This document shows positions 42,852 to 55,288 of a stretch of DNA of 64,000 nucleotides, one piece after another. Source of the DNA: Caulobacter sp. Root343 (lineage in GTDB: Bacteria > Pseudomonadota > Alphaproteobacteria > Caulobacterales > Caulobacteraceae); the NCBI RefSeq assembly GCF_001425745.1, contig NZ_LMDF01000001.1, positions 477,154 through 541,153 on the forward strand, read 5' to 3'. Made by a program: the position numbers and the translations under genes. Position 1 is the stretch's first letter. Every line of letters begins with the position of its first letter. Under the pieces are notes generated by a model. It was not told the origin of the DNA and did no database searches. It was given only the letters and a program-made list of their open reading frames with translations.

Positions 42852-44206
42852 GGGCGGAGGGCGGCCAGAACCGTGTCGGCCACGGCGACGGTCTGGCCGC
42901 GGATGTCGGGAACGGCGGTGATCTCCCACGAAGCACCGCGCGTGGCGGGGCCGACCGCCAGCAGAGTGGGCGAGGCCTGGCCGGAGACGTCGCGGACACG
43001 GCCGCTTTCGTCGACGTCGAAGCCCAGGCGCAACGGATCAGGACGCGCCAGGCCGCGCTTGACCAGCTCCTGGATCAGCGGATCGGTCGAGGCCAGGACG
43101 TCGCCCGTGGGGCCGGTGCAGTTGATCACCGAAGCCGCGCGAAACACATAGCCGCCTTGCTCGCCCCGCCCGCGCCACCGACACAGGGCGAAGCCATCGG
43201 GCTCGAGAGTCAGCGTTCGGATCTTGCCGGCGGCCAGGGTCAGCTGACCGGTGGCGCGCATGGCCGCGATCCGGCGGGCCACCTGCGGCGCCAGGCGGTG
43301 GCGATGGATTTCCCAGAAGGGCCGGGCGTGGCGCAGGAAGGCCTGCTTCTGGGCCGCCGACCAGCCGCGCCACAGCGCCTGGGTCATCGGGCGGGTGGCG
43401 TCGATGGCCGTGCGCCAGCCGTGCTCGGCGGCCGCCCGCCGCAGCCAGGCGAAGGCCTGCAAGGGCGAGAGATCGTTGGCGGGCGGGGCGGGCAGGATCA
43501 GCGGCGGCGCGCCGTCATGCTCCAGCGGGGCCAAGCCGCGCCGCGACAGCGCCAGCATGGGCCGGCCGTGCTGGGCGTCGTTCAGTGACAGGGCCACGTC
43601 GACCATGGTCAGGCCCGTGCCGATCAGCATCACCGGTCCCGGCGGCAGGTCCGCGGCGTTCCATCGCCACGGATCGGCGACATAGGCGTGCGAGGCGGCG
43701 AAGGCCGCGCCGATCCCCGGTGGCAGGGCCGGTGGCGGATTGCCCAGGGCCAGGACGACCGCGTGGGCGGTGACCGCCCGGCCCATAGCGCATTGCAGCC
43801 GCCAGCCGTCGCCGCCCGGCTCGATGCCGACGACGGCGTCCGGGGTCACCACGAGGCGGCCGGCGCCTTCCGGGCCCTCGGCGATCTCGGCCACCAGGCT
43901 TTGCAAGTAGCGGCCATAGTCGGCGCGGGTGGCGAAGTCTGCCGGGCCCAGGGCGAAGTTGCGGCCGCGCAGCCAGGCCACGAAATGCCCCGGCTCGTCC
44001 GGCCAGGCGCTCATATTGCCCGCCCGGACGTTCAGCCGATGGCCCGGATTGTGGGTCGCATAGGCGGCGCCGAGGCCAACCGGCGTGCGCCGCTCGAACA
44101 GGATGACCTTCGCGTCCGGTGACCGGCGCAGGATGTTCAGCGCGGTCATGACGCCGCTGAACCCCGCGCCGACTACGGCGATGACAGGTGCTGGCGGGTG
44201 CGGCAT
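42848..44206 (-). CDS. FAD/NAD(P)-binding protein
   Basis: A 452-residue flavoprotein of the NAD_binding_9/HI0933-like type. The N-terminal Rossmann motif is VIAVVGAGFSGVMTALNIL, a second nucleotide motif follows (VMLIGTGLTMVDVALSL), and GNMSAWPDEPGHFVAWL, DVLASTDPLIQELVKRG and LLAVGPATRGASWEITAVPD are typical of these hydroxyacylglutathione-like or monooxygenase-related proteins. No catalytic function is assigned to most members. It sits between the LysR gene and the ECF sigma gene, and could belong to the sulfur region. There is no signal peptide. Confidence 0.82.
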   Translation of the reverse strand: MPHPPAPVIAVVGAGFSGVMTALNILRRSPDAKVILFERRTPVGLGAAYATHNPGHRLNVRAGNMSAWPDEPGHFVAWLRGRNFALGPADFATRADYGRYLQSLVAEIAEGPEGAGRLVVTPDAVVGIEPGGDGWRLQCAMGRAVTAHAVVLALGNPPPALPPGIGAAFAASHAYVADPWRWNAADLPPGPVMLIGTGLTMVDVALSLNDAQHGRPMLALSRRGLAPLEHDGAPPLILPAPPANDLSPLQAFAWLRRAAAEHGWRTAIDATRPMTQALWRGWSAAQKQAFLRHARPFWEIHRHRLAPQVARRIAAMRATGQLTLAAGKIRTLTLEPDGFALCRWRGRGEQGGYVFRAASVINCTGPTGDVLASTDPLIQELVKRGLARPDPLRLGFDVDESGRVRDVSGQASPTLLAVGPATRGASWEITAVPDIRGQTVAVADTVLAALRP

Positions 44207-44347
44207 CCGGAAACTCTATGAAACTGATAGGATTTTGTCGGCGATCCTCGGCCAACTTGCAAGCCGGCTCGCGCCCGAGGCGCCAATACGCTGTTCTGCT
44301 TCGTCCGGCGGCGCCGACGGCCAATCGCGCGCGGAGGCGCGGGCCGG

Positions 44348-44992
44348 ATGTTGCGGTTTCGTGGGTTGGCCCGAACGCTTCCCCCTGTCCGGATTGTCGT
44401 CGAGGGGCCGTTGAAACAGAGCCGCGCCGAGATCGTCGCCTTCGTCGGCGGCCAGATCCTTCCTCACGAAGCGGATGTGCGCGCCTGGCTGCGCCGGTCG
44501 GGCAGCGCGCCCGCCGACGTCGACGACGTGGTCCAGGAGACCTATTGCCGCCTGGCCGCCCTGGACAGCATCGCCCATATCGCCAGCGGCCGGGCCTACT
44601 TCTTCCGGACGGCGCGCAACATCGCCATCGAGAAAATTCGCCGCTCGCGCATTGTTCGCATCGACTGCGTCACGGAAATCGACGCGCTGAACGTCGTAGA
44701 TGAAGAGCCCTCTCCGGAACGCGTGGTCGCGGGCCGTCGCGAACTGGGACGGGTACAGCGGCTGATAGAAGGACTTCCCGAACGGTGTCGGCAGATCTTC
44801 ACGCTTCGCCGGATCCACGGCCTGTCGCAGCGGGAGACCGCTCTGCGACTGGGCGTGACCGAAAACGTGGTGGAAATGCAGTCGGCGCGGGGCTTGCGTT
44901 TAATCCTGCGGGCCTTATCGGAAGCGGAAGCACAGGATCATCCGGCAGTCGGCAAGGCTCATGAGCTCCATCCGGTCCGCAAGCGAGATTGA
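44348..44992 (+). CDS. ECF sigma factor (FecI-like)
   Basis: A 190-214 residue extracytoplasmic-function sigma factor. Region 2 reads DVDDVVQETYCRLAAL and RAYFFRTARNIAIEKIRRS; region 4 is LPERCRQIFTLRRIHGLSQR with helix-turn-helix RETALRLGVTENVVEMQSAR. Family homology begins around KQSRAEIVAFV, so translation may start at a TTG (44411) behind GAGGGG rather than the ATG at 44348. It is followed by an overlapping FecR gene and a transducer receptor, the standard cell-surface signalling order, and probably directs transcription of that receptor. Confidence 0.9.
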   Translation: MLRFRGLARTLPPVRIVVEGPLKQSRAEIVAFVGGQILPHEADVRAWLRRSGSAPADVDDVVQETYCRLAALDSIAHIASGRAYFFRTARNIAIEKIRRSRIVRIDCVTEIDALNVVDEEPSPERVVAGRRELGRVQRLIEGLPERCRQIFTLRRIHGLSQRETALRLGVTENVVEMQSARGLRLILRALSEAEAQDHPAVGKAHELHPVRKRD

Positions 44993-45932
44993 CGAGGAGG
45001 CGGCCGACTGGGCCGCCCGCGTCGACGCGCGTGGCCTGGACGTCGAGCATGATCCCGAACTGCGGGCCTGGCTGAAGGGCGATGTTCGACGGGCGGGGGC
45101 TCTGCTGCGCGCCCAGGCGGCGATCAGTTTCCTGGATCGCGGCCGGGCCCTCGCCAGCGTTGCGCCCTCTGTTGAGACCGTGGCCGCCCAACGTCCCAGC
45201 CGTCGGGCGCTAATCGCCGGAGCCGGTGGGATGGCCGCGTCGCTGGTCGGCGGGATCGGCCTCTGGGCCGCGCGCCCGCAACGGCTGGACACCCGTCTGG
45301 GCGAGATCCGGCGCGTACCGCTCGCCGACGGCTCGTTGGTCGCGATCAACACCAAGACCGCGCTGGAAGTGGCCATGCGGCCCAAGGCGCGCCGGATCCT
45401 TCTGAAGGCCGGCGAGGCCTGGTTCCAGGTCGCCAAGGATCCTGAGCGTCCGTTCGTCGTGGCGGCAGGGCCCGTCCGTGTCCGGGCCGTGGGCACGGCC
45501 TTCTCCGTGCGACGCGGCGACGAGGCCGGCGACGGCGTCGACATCATGGTCACGGAGGGCGTGGTCGAGACCTGGGTCGAGGGCGATCCGGCGCCTCGGC
45601 GACGGCTGTCGGCGGGCAGCCGCATCATCCTGGCCAGCGCCGTCTCGCCCACGGTGGCGGAGTCGCCGTCCGAGATCGAGCGCAGCCTGGCCTGGCGCAA
45701 CGGCGAGATCGCGCTGGACGGCGAAAGCCTGGAACAGGCGGCGCGGCTGTTCAACCGCTACAACAGCCGCCAGATCGTGATCGAAGATCCGGTGCTGGCG
45801 CGCGAGCGCTTCGTCGGCCTGTTCCAGACCAACGAGCCCGAAAGTTTCGCAGGCGCCGTCGCCGCGACGCTCGGCGCCGTGGTTCGGGACGAGGACTCGG
45901 TCATCCGGATCAGTCGCGCTCATATTTCCTGA
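44961..45932 (+). CDS. FecR-type anti-sigma/signal transducer
   Basis: A 323-residue inner-membrane protein. The N-terminal cytoplasmic domain (DUF4880-like: EIDEEAADWAARVDARGLDV ... LRAWLKGDVRRAGALLRAQA) binds the sigma factor. A basic stretch RRALIAGAGGM precedes the membrane span at about residues 88-105. The periplasmic FecR domain (LADGSLVAINTKTALEVAM ... LKAGEAWFQVAKDPERPFVV) and C-terminal part receive the signal from the receptor's N-terminal extension. The ATG overlaps the sigma gene by 32 bases. This is the sensor half of the signalling pair. Confidence 0.93.
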   Translation: MSSIRSASEIDEEAADWAARVDARGLDVEHDPELRAWLKGDVRRAGALLRAQAAISFLDRGRALASVAPSVETVAAQRPSRRALIAGAGGMAASLVGGIGLWAARPQRLDTRLGEIRRVPLADGSLVAINTKTALEVAMRPKARRILLKAGEAWFQVAKDPERPFVVAAGPVRVRAVGTAFSVRRGDEAGDGVDIMVTEGVVETWVEGDPAPRRRLSAGSRIILASAVSPTVAESPSEIERSLAWRNGEIALDGESLEQAARLFNRYNSRQIVIEDPVLARERFVGLFQTNEPESFAGAVAATLGAVVRDEDSVIRISRAHIS

Positions 45933-46312
45933 GCGTACATTTCCGATATGCTTATGACCGGACAGAATATCGCTCATTGTCGATGGCGATATGAGTAAGT
46001 CTGTTCCTTTTCACATGTATTCTGACTCAGAATAGGCCCGCCTGATTGGCCTATTGTCCTCCGAGATTAATCGCGGGGGTGTTCATGAAATTTGAAAGAG
46101 ACGAATGCGCGGCGGCCAAGACTTTCGCGTGGCTGGCTGGCGGCGTCGACTCGCATCCGAAACGGGCGCCCAAGTCCACAGCTGGCGCGAAAGCGGGCGT
46201 GTTGAGCCGTGATCGGACCAATCGCGCGGACGCCCCCCGGAAATCCGCGTCCGATCCCTCGTCCTGTCAGGAGGCCGCGAGTGGCGGACCTCGGAACGAT
46301 GGGGGATTGTCG
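45933..46312. promoter_or_regulatory. Intergenic region before transducer receptor
   Basis: 380 bases without a supported gene. An inverted repeat ATATCGC (45967-45973)/GCGATAT (45986-45992) and the perfect palindrome TTCTGACTCAGAA (46020-46032) are visible. The first 120 bases are A+T-rich and the rest is G+C-rich. The receptor frame stays open back to 46046, but the signal peptide begins at 46313. The region probably contains the sigma-dependent promoter of the receptor. Confidence 0.45.
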
Positions 46313-49126
<2,814 letters not shown>

Positions 49127-49181
49127 GCTTGGTTCCGCCGGTCCGGGCCAGCGCCCGGACCGGCCCTCACGCGAGTTCACG

Positions 49182-52100
49182 ATGACTAAGAGTTCTTCGC
49201 GCGGCGTCAGCCGTCGCCGCCTTTTCTCGATCGGCGGCGGGGCGATCGCTGCCTCCGGCGTCGCGGCTCTGACGCCGACCGGCGCGAAGGCGGCCGACCA
49301 GCCGCTGGCCGCCGATACGCGCATGGTCACGGCGACCGAGGGCACCAACATCTGCGCCGTGGTCTCGCCGGACGGCAAGACCGTGGCCTTCGACGTCTAC
49401 GCCATGCTGTGGCTGGTCCCGATCGAGGGCGGCCCGGCCAGGCGGCTGACCGACGAGATCTACGAGATCGCCCAGCCCGACTGGTCGCCGGACGGCAAGA
49501 CACTGGCCTTCCAGTCCTATCGCGACGGCAATTTCCACGTCTGGACCATCGGCGCCGACGGAACGGGTTTGAAGCCGCTGACCAAGGGCGCGTTCGACTG
49601 CCGCGAGCCGCGCTGGTCCCCCGACGGCAAGACGATCGCCTTCTCGTCCGATCGGGGCGGGCGCTACGGCGTCCACCTGCTGGACGTGGCCAGCGGCGTG
49701 ATCACCGCCTTCAGTTCCGGGCCCGGCGACGAGTTCGAGCCCTCCTGGGCGCCGGACGGCAAGAGCATCGCCTTCACGGTCGACAAGGTCCGAATCGACG
49801 TCCAGAGCCTGGACGGCGCGCGGCGGACGGTGGCCAAGGTCAAGGCCTCGGCCGACCGCTTCAACGCCGCCTCGGTCGCCAGCCCGGCCTTCACGCCGGA
49901 CGGCCAGGACGTGGTCTTCACCGCCATCGAGAACGGCAAGGCCGAGCTGCGCAACGCCGCCGGAGTCGTTGTCCAGGGCGAGGACGTATTCCCGTTCCGC
50001 GCCGCGTGGCTGCCGTCCGGCGAGTTCGTCTACACGGCCGACGGGCAGATCAAGCGCCGCGCGGCCGGTGGCGCGACGGCCAAGGCCATCGCCTTCACCG
50101 CCACGGTTCCGGTGCTGACGCCGCGCTACATCAAGAAGAGCCGCGACTTCCTGTCGGCCAAGACCCGGCCGGTGGTCGGCATCGGCAGTCCGGCCCTGTC
50201 GCCCGACGGTCGCCAGGTGGCGTTCCGGGCGCTGAACGACCTGTACCTGCTCGACATCGGCGGCGGCCCGGCCAAGGCCCTGATCAACGACACGTTCAGC
50301 AAGGTGGATCCGGCCTGGTCGCCCGACGGCAAGACCCTGGCCTATTCGTCCGACAAGGGCGGCTCCCTGGACCTCTGGCTGTGTGACATGGCCACGGGCG
50401 CGAGCAAGCAGCTGACCCATTTCGATGGGGCGGCCGTGTCGGGCGCCTGGTCGCGCGACGGCAAGTCGATCGCCTTCCTCAGCCAGAACGGTGGCCTGTT
50501 CGTCGCCGACGTTTCGACCGGCGAAACCCGTCGCCTCTATGGCGACCTCTGGGAGCCGGGCAAGCCGACCTGGGGTCCGGGCGACAAGACCGTCGCCTAC
50601 GCCGCCTTCAAGCCGTACTCGGCCCGCTTCCGCGAGGGGCTCAGCGAGATCCTGACCGTAGACGTGGCGAGCGGGAAGGGGATCTACGCCCCGATCCTGC
50701 CCGATCGCTCGCTGGGCACGCGCGGCGACGACGGCCCCGTCTGGTCGCCGGACGGGAAGGCGCTGGCCTATGTCTTCGCCAGCCGCCTGCACGTCTCGCC
50801 GGTGGATGAGGCCGGCAAGCTGCTCGGCCCGCCCAAGCCGCTCAATGACGAGGTCACCGACGCGGTCAGCTGGAGCGGGGATGGCAAGAGCCTGATCTAT
50901 CTGTCCGCCGGCCAGCTGAAGCTGATCGCGGCGACGGGCGGCGCGCCCAAGCTCGTGCCGCACGGCCTGACCTGGGCCAATGTCCGGCCCAAGGGGCGGA
51001 TGGTGGTCCGCGCCGCGCGGCTGTGGGACGGCAAGTCGCCGACCCTGCGCGAGAACGTCGACGTCCTGATCTCCGACGGCCGCATCGCCGGCGTCGCCCC
51101 GCGCGGCGAGGTGGCGCCCGACGTGACGGTGATCGACGCGCCGACCGGTACGGTGATGCCCGGCCTGATCGACATGCACACCCACCGCCAGATGCAGGGC
51201 TACGGCTACGGCGATCGGGAAGGGCGGCTGTGGCTGTCGCTCGGCGTCACCACCACCCGCTCGCCCGGCGGTCCAGCCTATCACACGGTCGAGGACCAGG
51301 AGGCGATCGAGTCCGGCAAGCGGATCGGCCCGCGCTACTACGCCACCGGCGAAGCGATCGACGGCTCGCGGATCTTCTACAACTTCATGCGACCGGTCAC
51401 CGAGCCCGGCCAGATGGCGCTGGAACTGAAGCGGGTCGAGGCGCTGTCCTACGACCTGATCAAGACCTATGTCCGCCTGTCGGGCGAGCGCCAGAAGGAG
51501 GTCATCGCCTGGGCCCACGCCAAGGGCCTGCCGCTGACCTCGCACTACCACTATCCCGCCCTAGGCCTGGGCATGGACGGCATGGAGCACCTGGGCGCGA
51601 CAAGCCGCACCGGCTATTCGCGGACGGTCAGCGCACTGGGCAACATCTACCAGGACGTCAACGTCGCCTTCGTGGCCAGCAAGGCGGCGCGCACGCCGAC
51701 CCTGTTCACCTCGACGGCCCTGCTGGGCGACGACCGCTCGCTGGTCGACGATCCACGCATCAAGGCGCTTTACCCGCCGTGGGAATATGCGCGGCTGCTG
51801 GAGCGGGCCAAGCAGATGGCCAGCATGGATCGCACGCCGATCCTGGCCTCGCTGGCCCGCAATGTCGCCGAGGTGGCGCGCACCGTCCGCGCGGGTGGCC
51901 GCATCGTCACCGGCACCGACTCACCGATCGACTTCAACGCCGTCAGCCTGCACATGAACCTGCGGGCCATGGTCCGCTACGGCATGACGCCGTTCGAGGC
52001 CCTGGTCACCGCCACCAGCGCCTCGGGCGAGTATCTGGACGAGCCGCTGGGAGCCATCACGACGGGAAGTTACGCCGACCTCGTCCTGATCGACGGCGAT

Positions 52101-52352
52101 CCGCTGGCCCGGATCGAGGACGCGGCCAAGGTCGCCAAGGTGATCAAGCACGGCGAGGTCTATTCGGTCGCCGACCTGGTCAGCCCGTTCGCGGAGCACA
52201 GCCAGCACGCCGCCCTCGATCGCGGCCGGCGCTTCGTCTGCGAGGCCTCGGCCGAATACTGGTGGCACGAACCTGACTTCCTGGCCCAGGCCCGCGCCTC
52301 GTGCTGCGACGGGGCTTGCGGTTTCACGCCGACCTTCAGCCTGCAAGTCTAG
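49182..52352 (+). CDS. Tat-exported TolB-propeller amidohydrolase
   Basis: A 1056-residue exported enzyme. The twin-arginine signal SRRRLFSIGGGAIAASG is followed by a WD40-like (PD40/TolB) beta-propeller with at least six DGKT-type repeats (residues 45-600, for example WSPDGKTLAF) and a C-terminal amidohydrolase (about 610-1020) with metal motifs MHTHRQ, SHYHYP, MEHLG and GTDSPI. The amidohydrolase belongs with imidazolonepropionase/dipeptidase-like enzymes that hydrolyse C-N bonds. A folded, metal-loaded protein suits Tat export. It lies in one direction with the receptor and amine oxidase, so it probably processes the imported amide or peptide in the periplasm. Confidence 0.9.
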   Translation: MTKSSSRGVSRRRLFSIGGGAIAASGVAALTPTGAKAADQPLAADTRMVTATEGTNICAVVSPDGKTVAFDVYAMLWLVPIEGGPARRLTDEIYEIAQPDWSPDGKTLAFQSYRDGNFHVWTIGADGTGLKPLTKGAFDCREPRWSPDGKTIAFSSDRGGRYGVHLLDVASGVITAFSSGPGDEFEPSWAPDGKSIAFTVDKVRIDVQSLDGARRTVAKVKASADRFNAASVASPAFTPDGQDVVFTAIENGKAELRNAAGVVVQGEDVFPFRAAWLPSGEFVYTADGQIKRRAAGGATAKAIAFTATVPVLTPRYIKKSRDFLSAKTRPVVGIGSPALSPDGRQVAFRALNDLYLLDIGGGPAKALINDTFSKVDPAWSPDGKTLAYSSDKGGSLDLWLCDMATGASKQLTHFDGAAVSGAWSRDGKSIAFLSQNGGLFVADVSTGETRRLYGDLWEPGKPTWGPGDKTVAYAAFKPYSARFREGLSEILTVDVASGKGIYAPILPDRSLGTRGDDGPVWSPDGKALAYVFASRLHVSPVDEAGKLLGPPKPLNDEVTDAVSWSGDGKSLIYLSAGQLKLIAATGGAPKLVPHGLTWANVRPKGRMVVRAARLWDGKSPTLRENVDVLISDGRIAGVAPRGEVAPDVTVIDAPTGTVMPGLIDMHTHRQMQGYGYGDREGRLWLSLGVTTTRSPGGPAYHTVEDQEAIESGKRIGPRYYATGEAIDGSRIFYNFMRPVTEPGQMALELKRVEALSYDLIKTYVRLSGERQKEVIAWAHAKGLPLTSHYHYPALGLGMDGMEHLGATSRTGYSRTVSALGNIYQDVNVAFVASKAARTPTLFTSTALLGDDRSLVDDPRIKALYPPWEYARLLERAKQMASMDRTPILASLARNVAEVARTVRAGGRIVTGTDSPIDFNAVSLHMNLRAMVRYGMTPFEALVTATSASGEYLDEPLGAITTGSYADLVLIDGDPLARIEDAAKVAKVIKHGEVYSVADLVSPFAEHSQHAALDRGRRFVCEASAEYWWHEPDFLAQARASCCDGACGFTPTFSLQV

Positions 52353-52363
52353 GGGACGAGACG

Positions 52364-53929
52364 ATGGGTATTTCGCGACGCGGCTTTCTGACCTCCGTGG
52401 GCAAGGCCGGCGGCTACAGCGCCCTCTACGCGACCATGATGGGCATGGGTCTGCTGGCCGCGCCCCGCGCCTATGCCGGCCCGCCGAAGCTGCCCGCTGG
52501 GGGTGGAGCGGGCAAGTCGGTGGCCATCCTGGGCGCCGGGATCGCCGGGCTGGTGACGGCCTACGAACTGCGCAAGGCTGGCTATGCGGTGACGGTGCTG
52601 GAAGCCCGCGACCGCCCGGGCGGCCGCGCCTGGTCGGTGCGGGGCGGCTCCAAGATCATCCAGACCGGACGCCCCGACCAGATGGTCGACTGGGCCGAGG
52701 GTAGGCACGCCTATTTCAACGCCGGCCCCGCCCGGATCCCGCAATGGCACCACGCGGTCCTCGGCTACTGCCAAGAGCTGAACGTGCCGCTGGAGGTGAT
52801 GGTCAACGCCAACCGCGCGGCCAAGCTGGACTTCGCCGGCCAGGTGGTGACCGAGCGCCAGGCCGTTGACGACACCCGCGGCGCCTTCACCGAACTGCTG
52901 GCCAAGGCCGTCGACAAAGGCGCGCTGGACCAGGAGCTGACCGGTATCGATAAGCAGAAGCTGCTGGGTTATCTTTCGGCCTATGGCGACCTTGGCAAGG
53001 GCTACGCCTACAGCGGCTCGACCCGCGCCGGCTTCAGCGCCTCGCCGGGCGGCTACGCCCATCCGCCCAAGGGCGGCGATCCACTGCGCATGGCCGACAT
53101 GATGAAGGCGCGGTTCTGGGGCGCCAGCCTGATCTTCGAGGAGATCATCGACATGCAGGCCACCATGCTGCAGCCGGTCGGCGGCATGGACCGGATTTCC
53201 TACGCCCTCTACGAGCAGGTGAAGTCCGTCGTGAAGTTCGAGGCGGTGGTCAAGGCGCTGCGCAAGACCGCGAAAGGTGGCGTGAAGATCGACTACACCG
53301 ACGCGGCCGGGCCCCAGACCTTGGAGGCCGACTTCTGCGTCTGCACCATCCCGCTGCCGGTGCTGGCCAAGATTCCGTCGGACTTCGCGCCGCGCGTGAA
53401 GCAGGCCATCGCGGCCGCCGAGTACCACCACGGCACCAAGGTCGCCTGGGAGAGCCGGCGGTTCTGGGAGCAGGACGACTTCCAGTACGGCGGCCTGGGC
53501 TGGACCGACGAGGCCAACGAGCTGGTCTGGTATCCCAGCGGCGGCATCGGCGAGAAGACGGGGATCCTGGTCGGGGCCTATTCGATCGGCTTCTCGGGCC
53601 CGGACGCGCCGCCGAAGTACGCCGCCCTCTCGTTCGAGGAGCGCTTCGCCATCTCGCGCCGGGTGATCGACAAGTTCCACCCCGGACACGGCAAGGAGCT
53701 GACCAAGCCCTTCACGGTGTCGTGGATGCAGACGCCCTATAACGAGGGCGTCGCGGTCGGCTGGACGGACGAGCAGCGCACCACCGACTACGCCGAACTC
53801 TGCAAGCCTGACGGCGCGTTCTACTTCGCCGGCGAACACATGAGCTACATCAACGCCTGGCAGGAAGGCGCGGCGCTGTCGGCCCACGAGGCGATCAAGC
53901 TGATTCAGGCGCGGGTGTCGGCGGCGTAA
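52364..53929 (+). CDS. Tat-exported flavin amine oxidase
   Basis: A 521-residue FAD enzyme of the monoamine/L-amino-acid oxidase family. It carries a twin-arginine signal SRRGFLTSVGKAGG, the dinucleotide motif VAILGAGIAGLVTAYELRKA followed by EARDRPGGRAW, and the C-terminal FAD-contact stretch FYFAGEHMSYINAWQEGAAL. The ATG at 52364 has AGGGGA seven bases before it, 11 bases after the amidohydrolase stop. It oxidatively deaminates an amine or amino acid, probably in the periplasm, producing an imine and H2O2. Substrate unknown, but likely the product of the upstream amidohydrolase. Confidence 0.92.
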   Translation: MGISRRGFLTSVGKAGGYSALYATMMGMGLLAAPRAYAGPPKLPAGGGAGKSVAILGAGIAGLVTAYELRKAGYAVTVLEARDRPGGRAWSVRGGSKIIQTGRPDQMVDWAEGRHAYFNAGPARIPQWHHAVLGYCQELNVPLEVMVNANRAAKLDFAGQVVTERQAVDDTRGAFTELLAKAVDKGALDQELTGIDKQKLLGYLSAYGDLGKGYAYSGSTRAGFSASPGGYAHPPKGGDPLRMADMMKARFWGASLIFEEIIDMQATMLQPVGGMDRISYALYEQVKSVVKFEAVVKALRKTAKGGVKIDYTDAAGPQTLEADFCVCTIPLPVLAKIPSDFAPRVKQAIAAAEYHHGTKVAWESRRFWEQDDFQYGGLGWTDEANELVWYPSGGIGEKTGILVGAYSIGFSGPDAPPKYAALSFEERFAISRRVIDKFHPGHGKELTKPFTVSWMQTPYNEGVAVGWTDEQRTTDYAELCKPDGAFYFAGEHMSYINAWQEGAALSAHEAIKLIQARVSAA

Positions 53930-53957
53930 CGCACGCCGCCAACGCCTGGGCGTCGGT

Positions 53958-54194
53958 CTAGCGCGCGCTCGCCCTGAGTCCGAAGCCCATGCCCTGGGCC
54001 GCGATCGCGGCCTGGGTGCGGTTGTGGACGTTGAGCTTGCGCATCACGGCGGTCATATGCGCCTTCACCGTGGCCTCGGCGATGCGGAGTTGACGCCCTC
54101 GAGGACCTTCAACTGGGTCGGCGTGAGCTCGCAAAAGCCGATTGGCGTGGCCCCGTCGGCGTCGGGCTGGTTCATCCTGGTCATGTTCACCCCT
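53958..54194 (-). pseudogene. Broken LuxR-family regulator fragment
   Basis: Reading leftward, the segment from 54194 encodes ELTPTQLKVLEG (start of a LuxR helix-turn-helix), but the frame then closes; the remainder of the domain, RIAEATVKAHMTAVMRKLNV and NRTQAAIAAQ, continues in another frame. About a dozen residues of the helix-turn-helix are missing at the junction near 54095-54100. No receiver domain is present upstream. It is the tail of a response regulator that has lost its 5' part and its reading frame. Confidence 0.8.
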
Positions 54195-54610
54195 GCATTT
54201 TCCTGTCCCTGACCGGCCGTCTCGCGACAACCGGGCTCCGCCTCGATCGATGTGCCGGTCTGCGCCGGCTGGGCGGTTCGCGTTCCACGAACTTAGTGAT
54301 ATTAGTTGGACAGATTCAAGTGATTTGGTCAATGTTAGCGCAAACAAATGTTGTGGCGGGCCAATTCGCGGAAACCTGTCATACAGGTTGACGTGGCGGC
54401 CCAGAGAGCCGCGGCGATCGGGAGGAGCGAATTGGAGGGCTTGTCGCATCGCGCCGGGGGCGTGATCCAGGCGCCGTTTGGGCGATCGGCGCGGCTTGGC
54501 TATTCTTCCCGCGCGTCAAAAATCCGGGCATGGCTCGTGAAGAGCCGCTGGCTTTACCTGAACCACGAGCAGCGTCGCGCGACGCCGCGATCGTGTTGGA
54601 GACCTATTGG
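54195..54610. promoter_or_regulatory. Intergenic region with AACCTGT-CAT-ACAGGTT palindrome
   Basis: About 415 bases without a supported gene. Bases 54290-54360 are A+T-rich and probably promoter. The perfect inverted repeat AACCTGTCATACAGGTT lies at 54373-54389 upstream of the GntR gene. It is a plausible operator for that regulator or another one, but differs from the TACGACCATGGTCGTA type seen at 55950 and 62246. Confidence 0.5.
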
Positions 54611-55288
54611 ATGAGCCAAGGCCGTCTAGCCGACCAGGCGTACACGGGCATCGTGGAGATGATCAAAACCGACGGCTTGCACGTCGGGGATCGCCTGCCG
54701 TCGGAAGCGCGCCTGGCGGAAATGTTCGGCATGTCGCGGACCATCGTGCGCGAGGCCCTCGTCCGGCTGGCCGCCGACAGCATCACCGAGGCCCGGCGCG
54801 GGGCCGGCTCATTCGTCAAGAACCGGCCGTCTGACAAGCTCGGCGCCTACATGCCGCTGTCGGAGCTGCCGTCGACCATGGGTAGCTACGAGGTGCGCTT
54901 CGTCCTGGAGGCCGAGGCGGCGCGGCTGGCGGCGGTGCGGCGCTCGGCCGAGGAGATGTCCAGCATCGAGGAAGCACTGTCGAAGCTGCGCGAGGCCCTG
55001 CTGTCGAACGCGCCGGCCCACGCCGAGGACATGGAGCTGCATCGCCGGATCGTCCTGGCCACGGCCAATCCCGCCTTTCTGGTCACGTTCGAGGCCTTGG
55101 AGGCCGACGTCGACAAGATCATGCGCGCCGGCGTCGACATCTCGCGGTCGCGGCCGCCGGAGGCGATCGCCGAAATGATGCGCGAGCACGAGATGATCGT
55201 CGAGGCGATCCGCGCCCAGGACGGCGACGGCGCGGCCCTGGCCATGCGCTGGCATCTGTCACGCGGGCGAAAGCGGCTCATGCCCTGA
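54611..55288 (+). CDS. GntR-family (FadR subgroup) regulator
   Basis: A 225-residue regulator with winged helix (QAYTGIVEMIKTDGLHVGDR ... ARLAEMFGMSRTIVREALVR, residues 8-70) and an all-helical FCD effector domain (about 85-220: VRFVLEAEAARLAAVRRSAE, MELHRRIVLATANP, EHEMIVEAIRAQDGDGAALA). FCD ligands are usually carboxylic or sugar acids; the neighbouring gluconokinase suggests gluconate or a related aldonate. The ATG at 54611 is preferred; an in-frame ATG at 54530 would add 27 residues. Its 3' end overlaps the convergent gntK by 30 bases. Confidence 0.92.
   Translation: MSQGRLADQAYTGIVEMIKTDGLHVGDRLPSEARLAEMFGMSRTIVREALVRLAADSITEARRGAGSFVKNRPSDKLGAYMPLSELPSTMGSYEVRFVLEAEAARLAAVRRSAEEMSSIEEALSKLREALLSNAPAHAEDMELHRRIVLATANPAFLVTFEALEADVDKIMRAGVDISRSRPPEAIAEMMREHEMIVEAIRAQDGDGAALAMRWHLSRGRKRLMP

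Noticed and set aside
46046..46312. N-terminal extension of the transducer receptor
   Set aside because: The extra 89 residues lack a signal peptide and would bury the real one; GGGGGA before the ATG at 46313 supports the shorter form.
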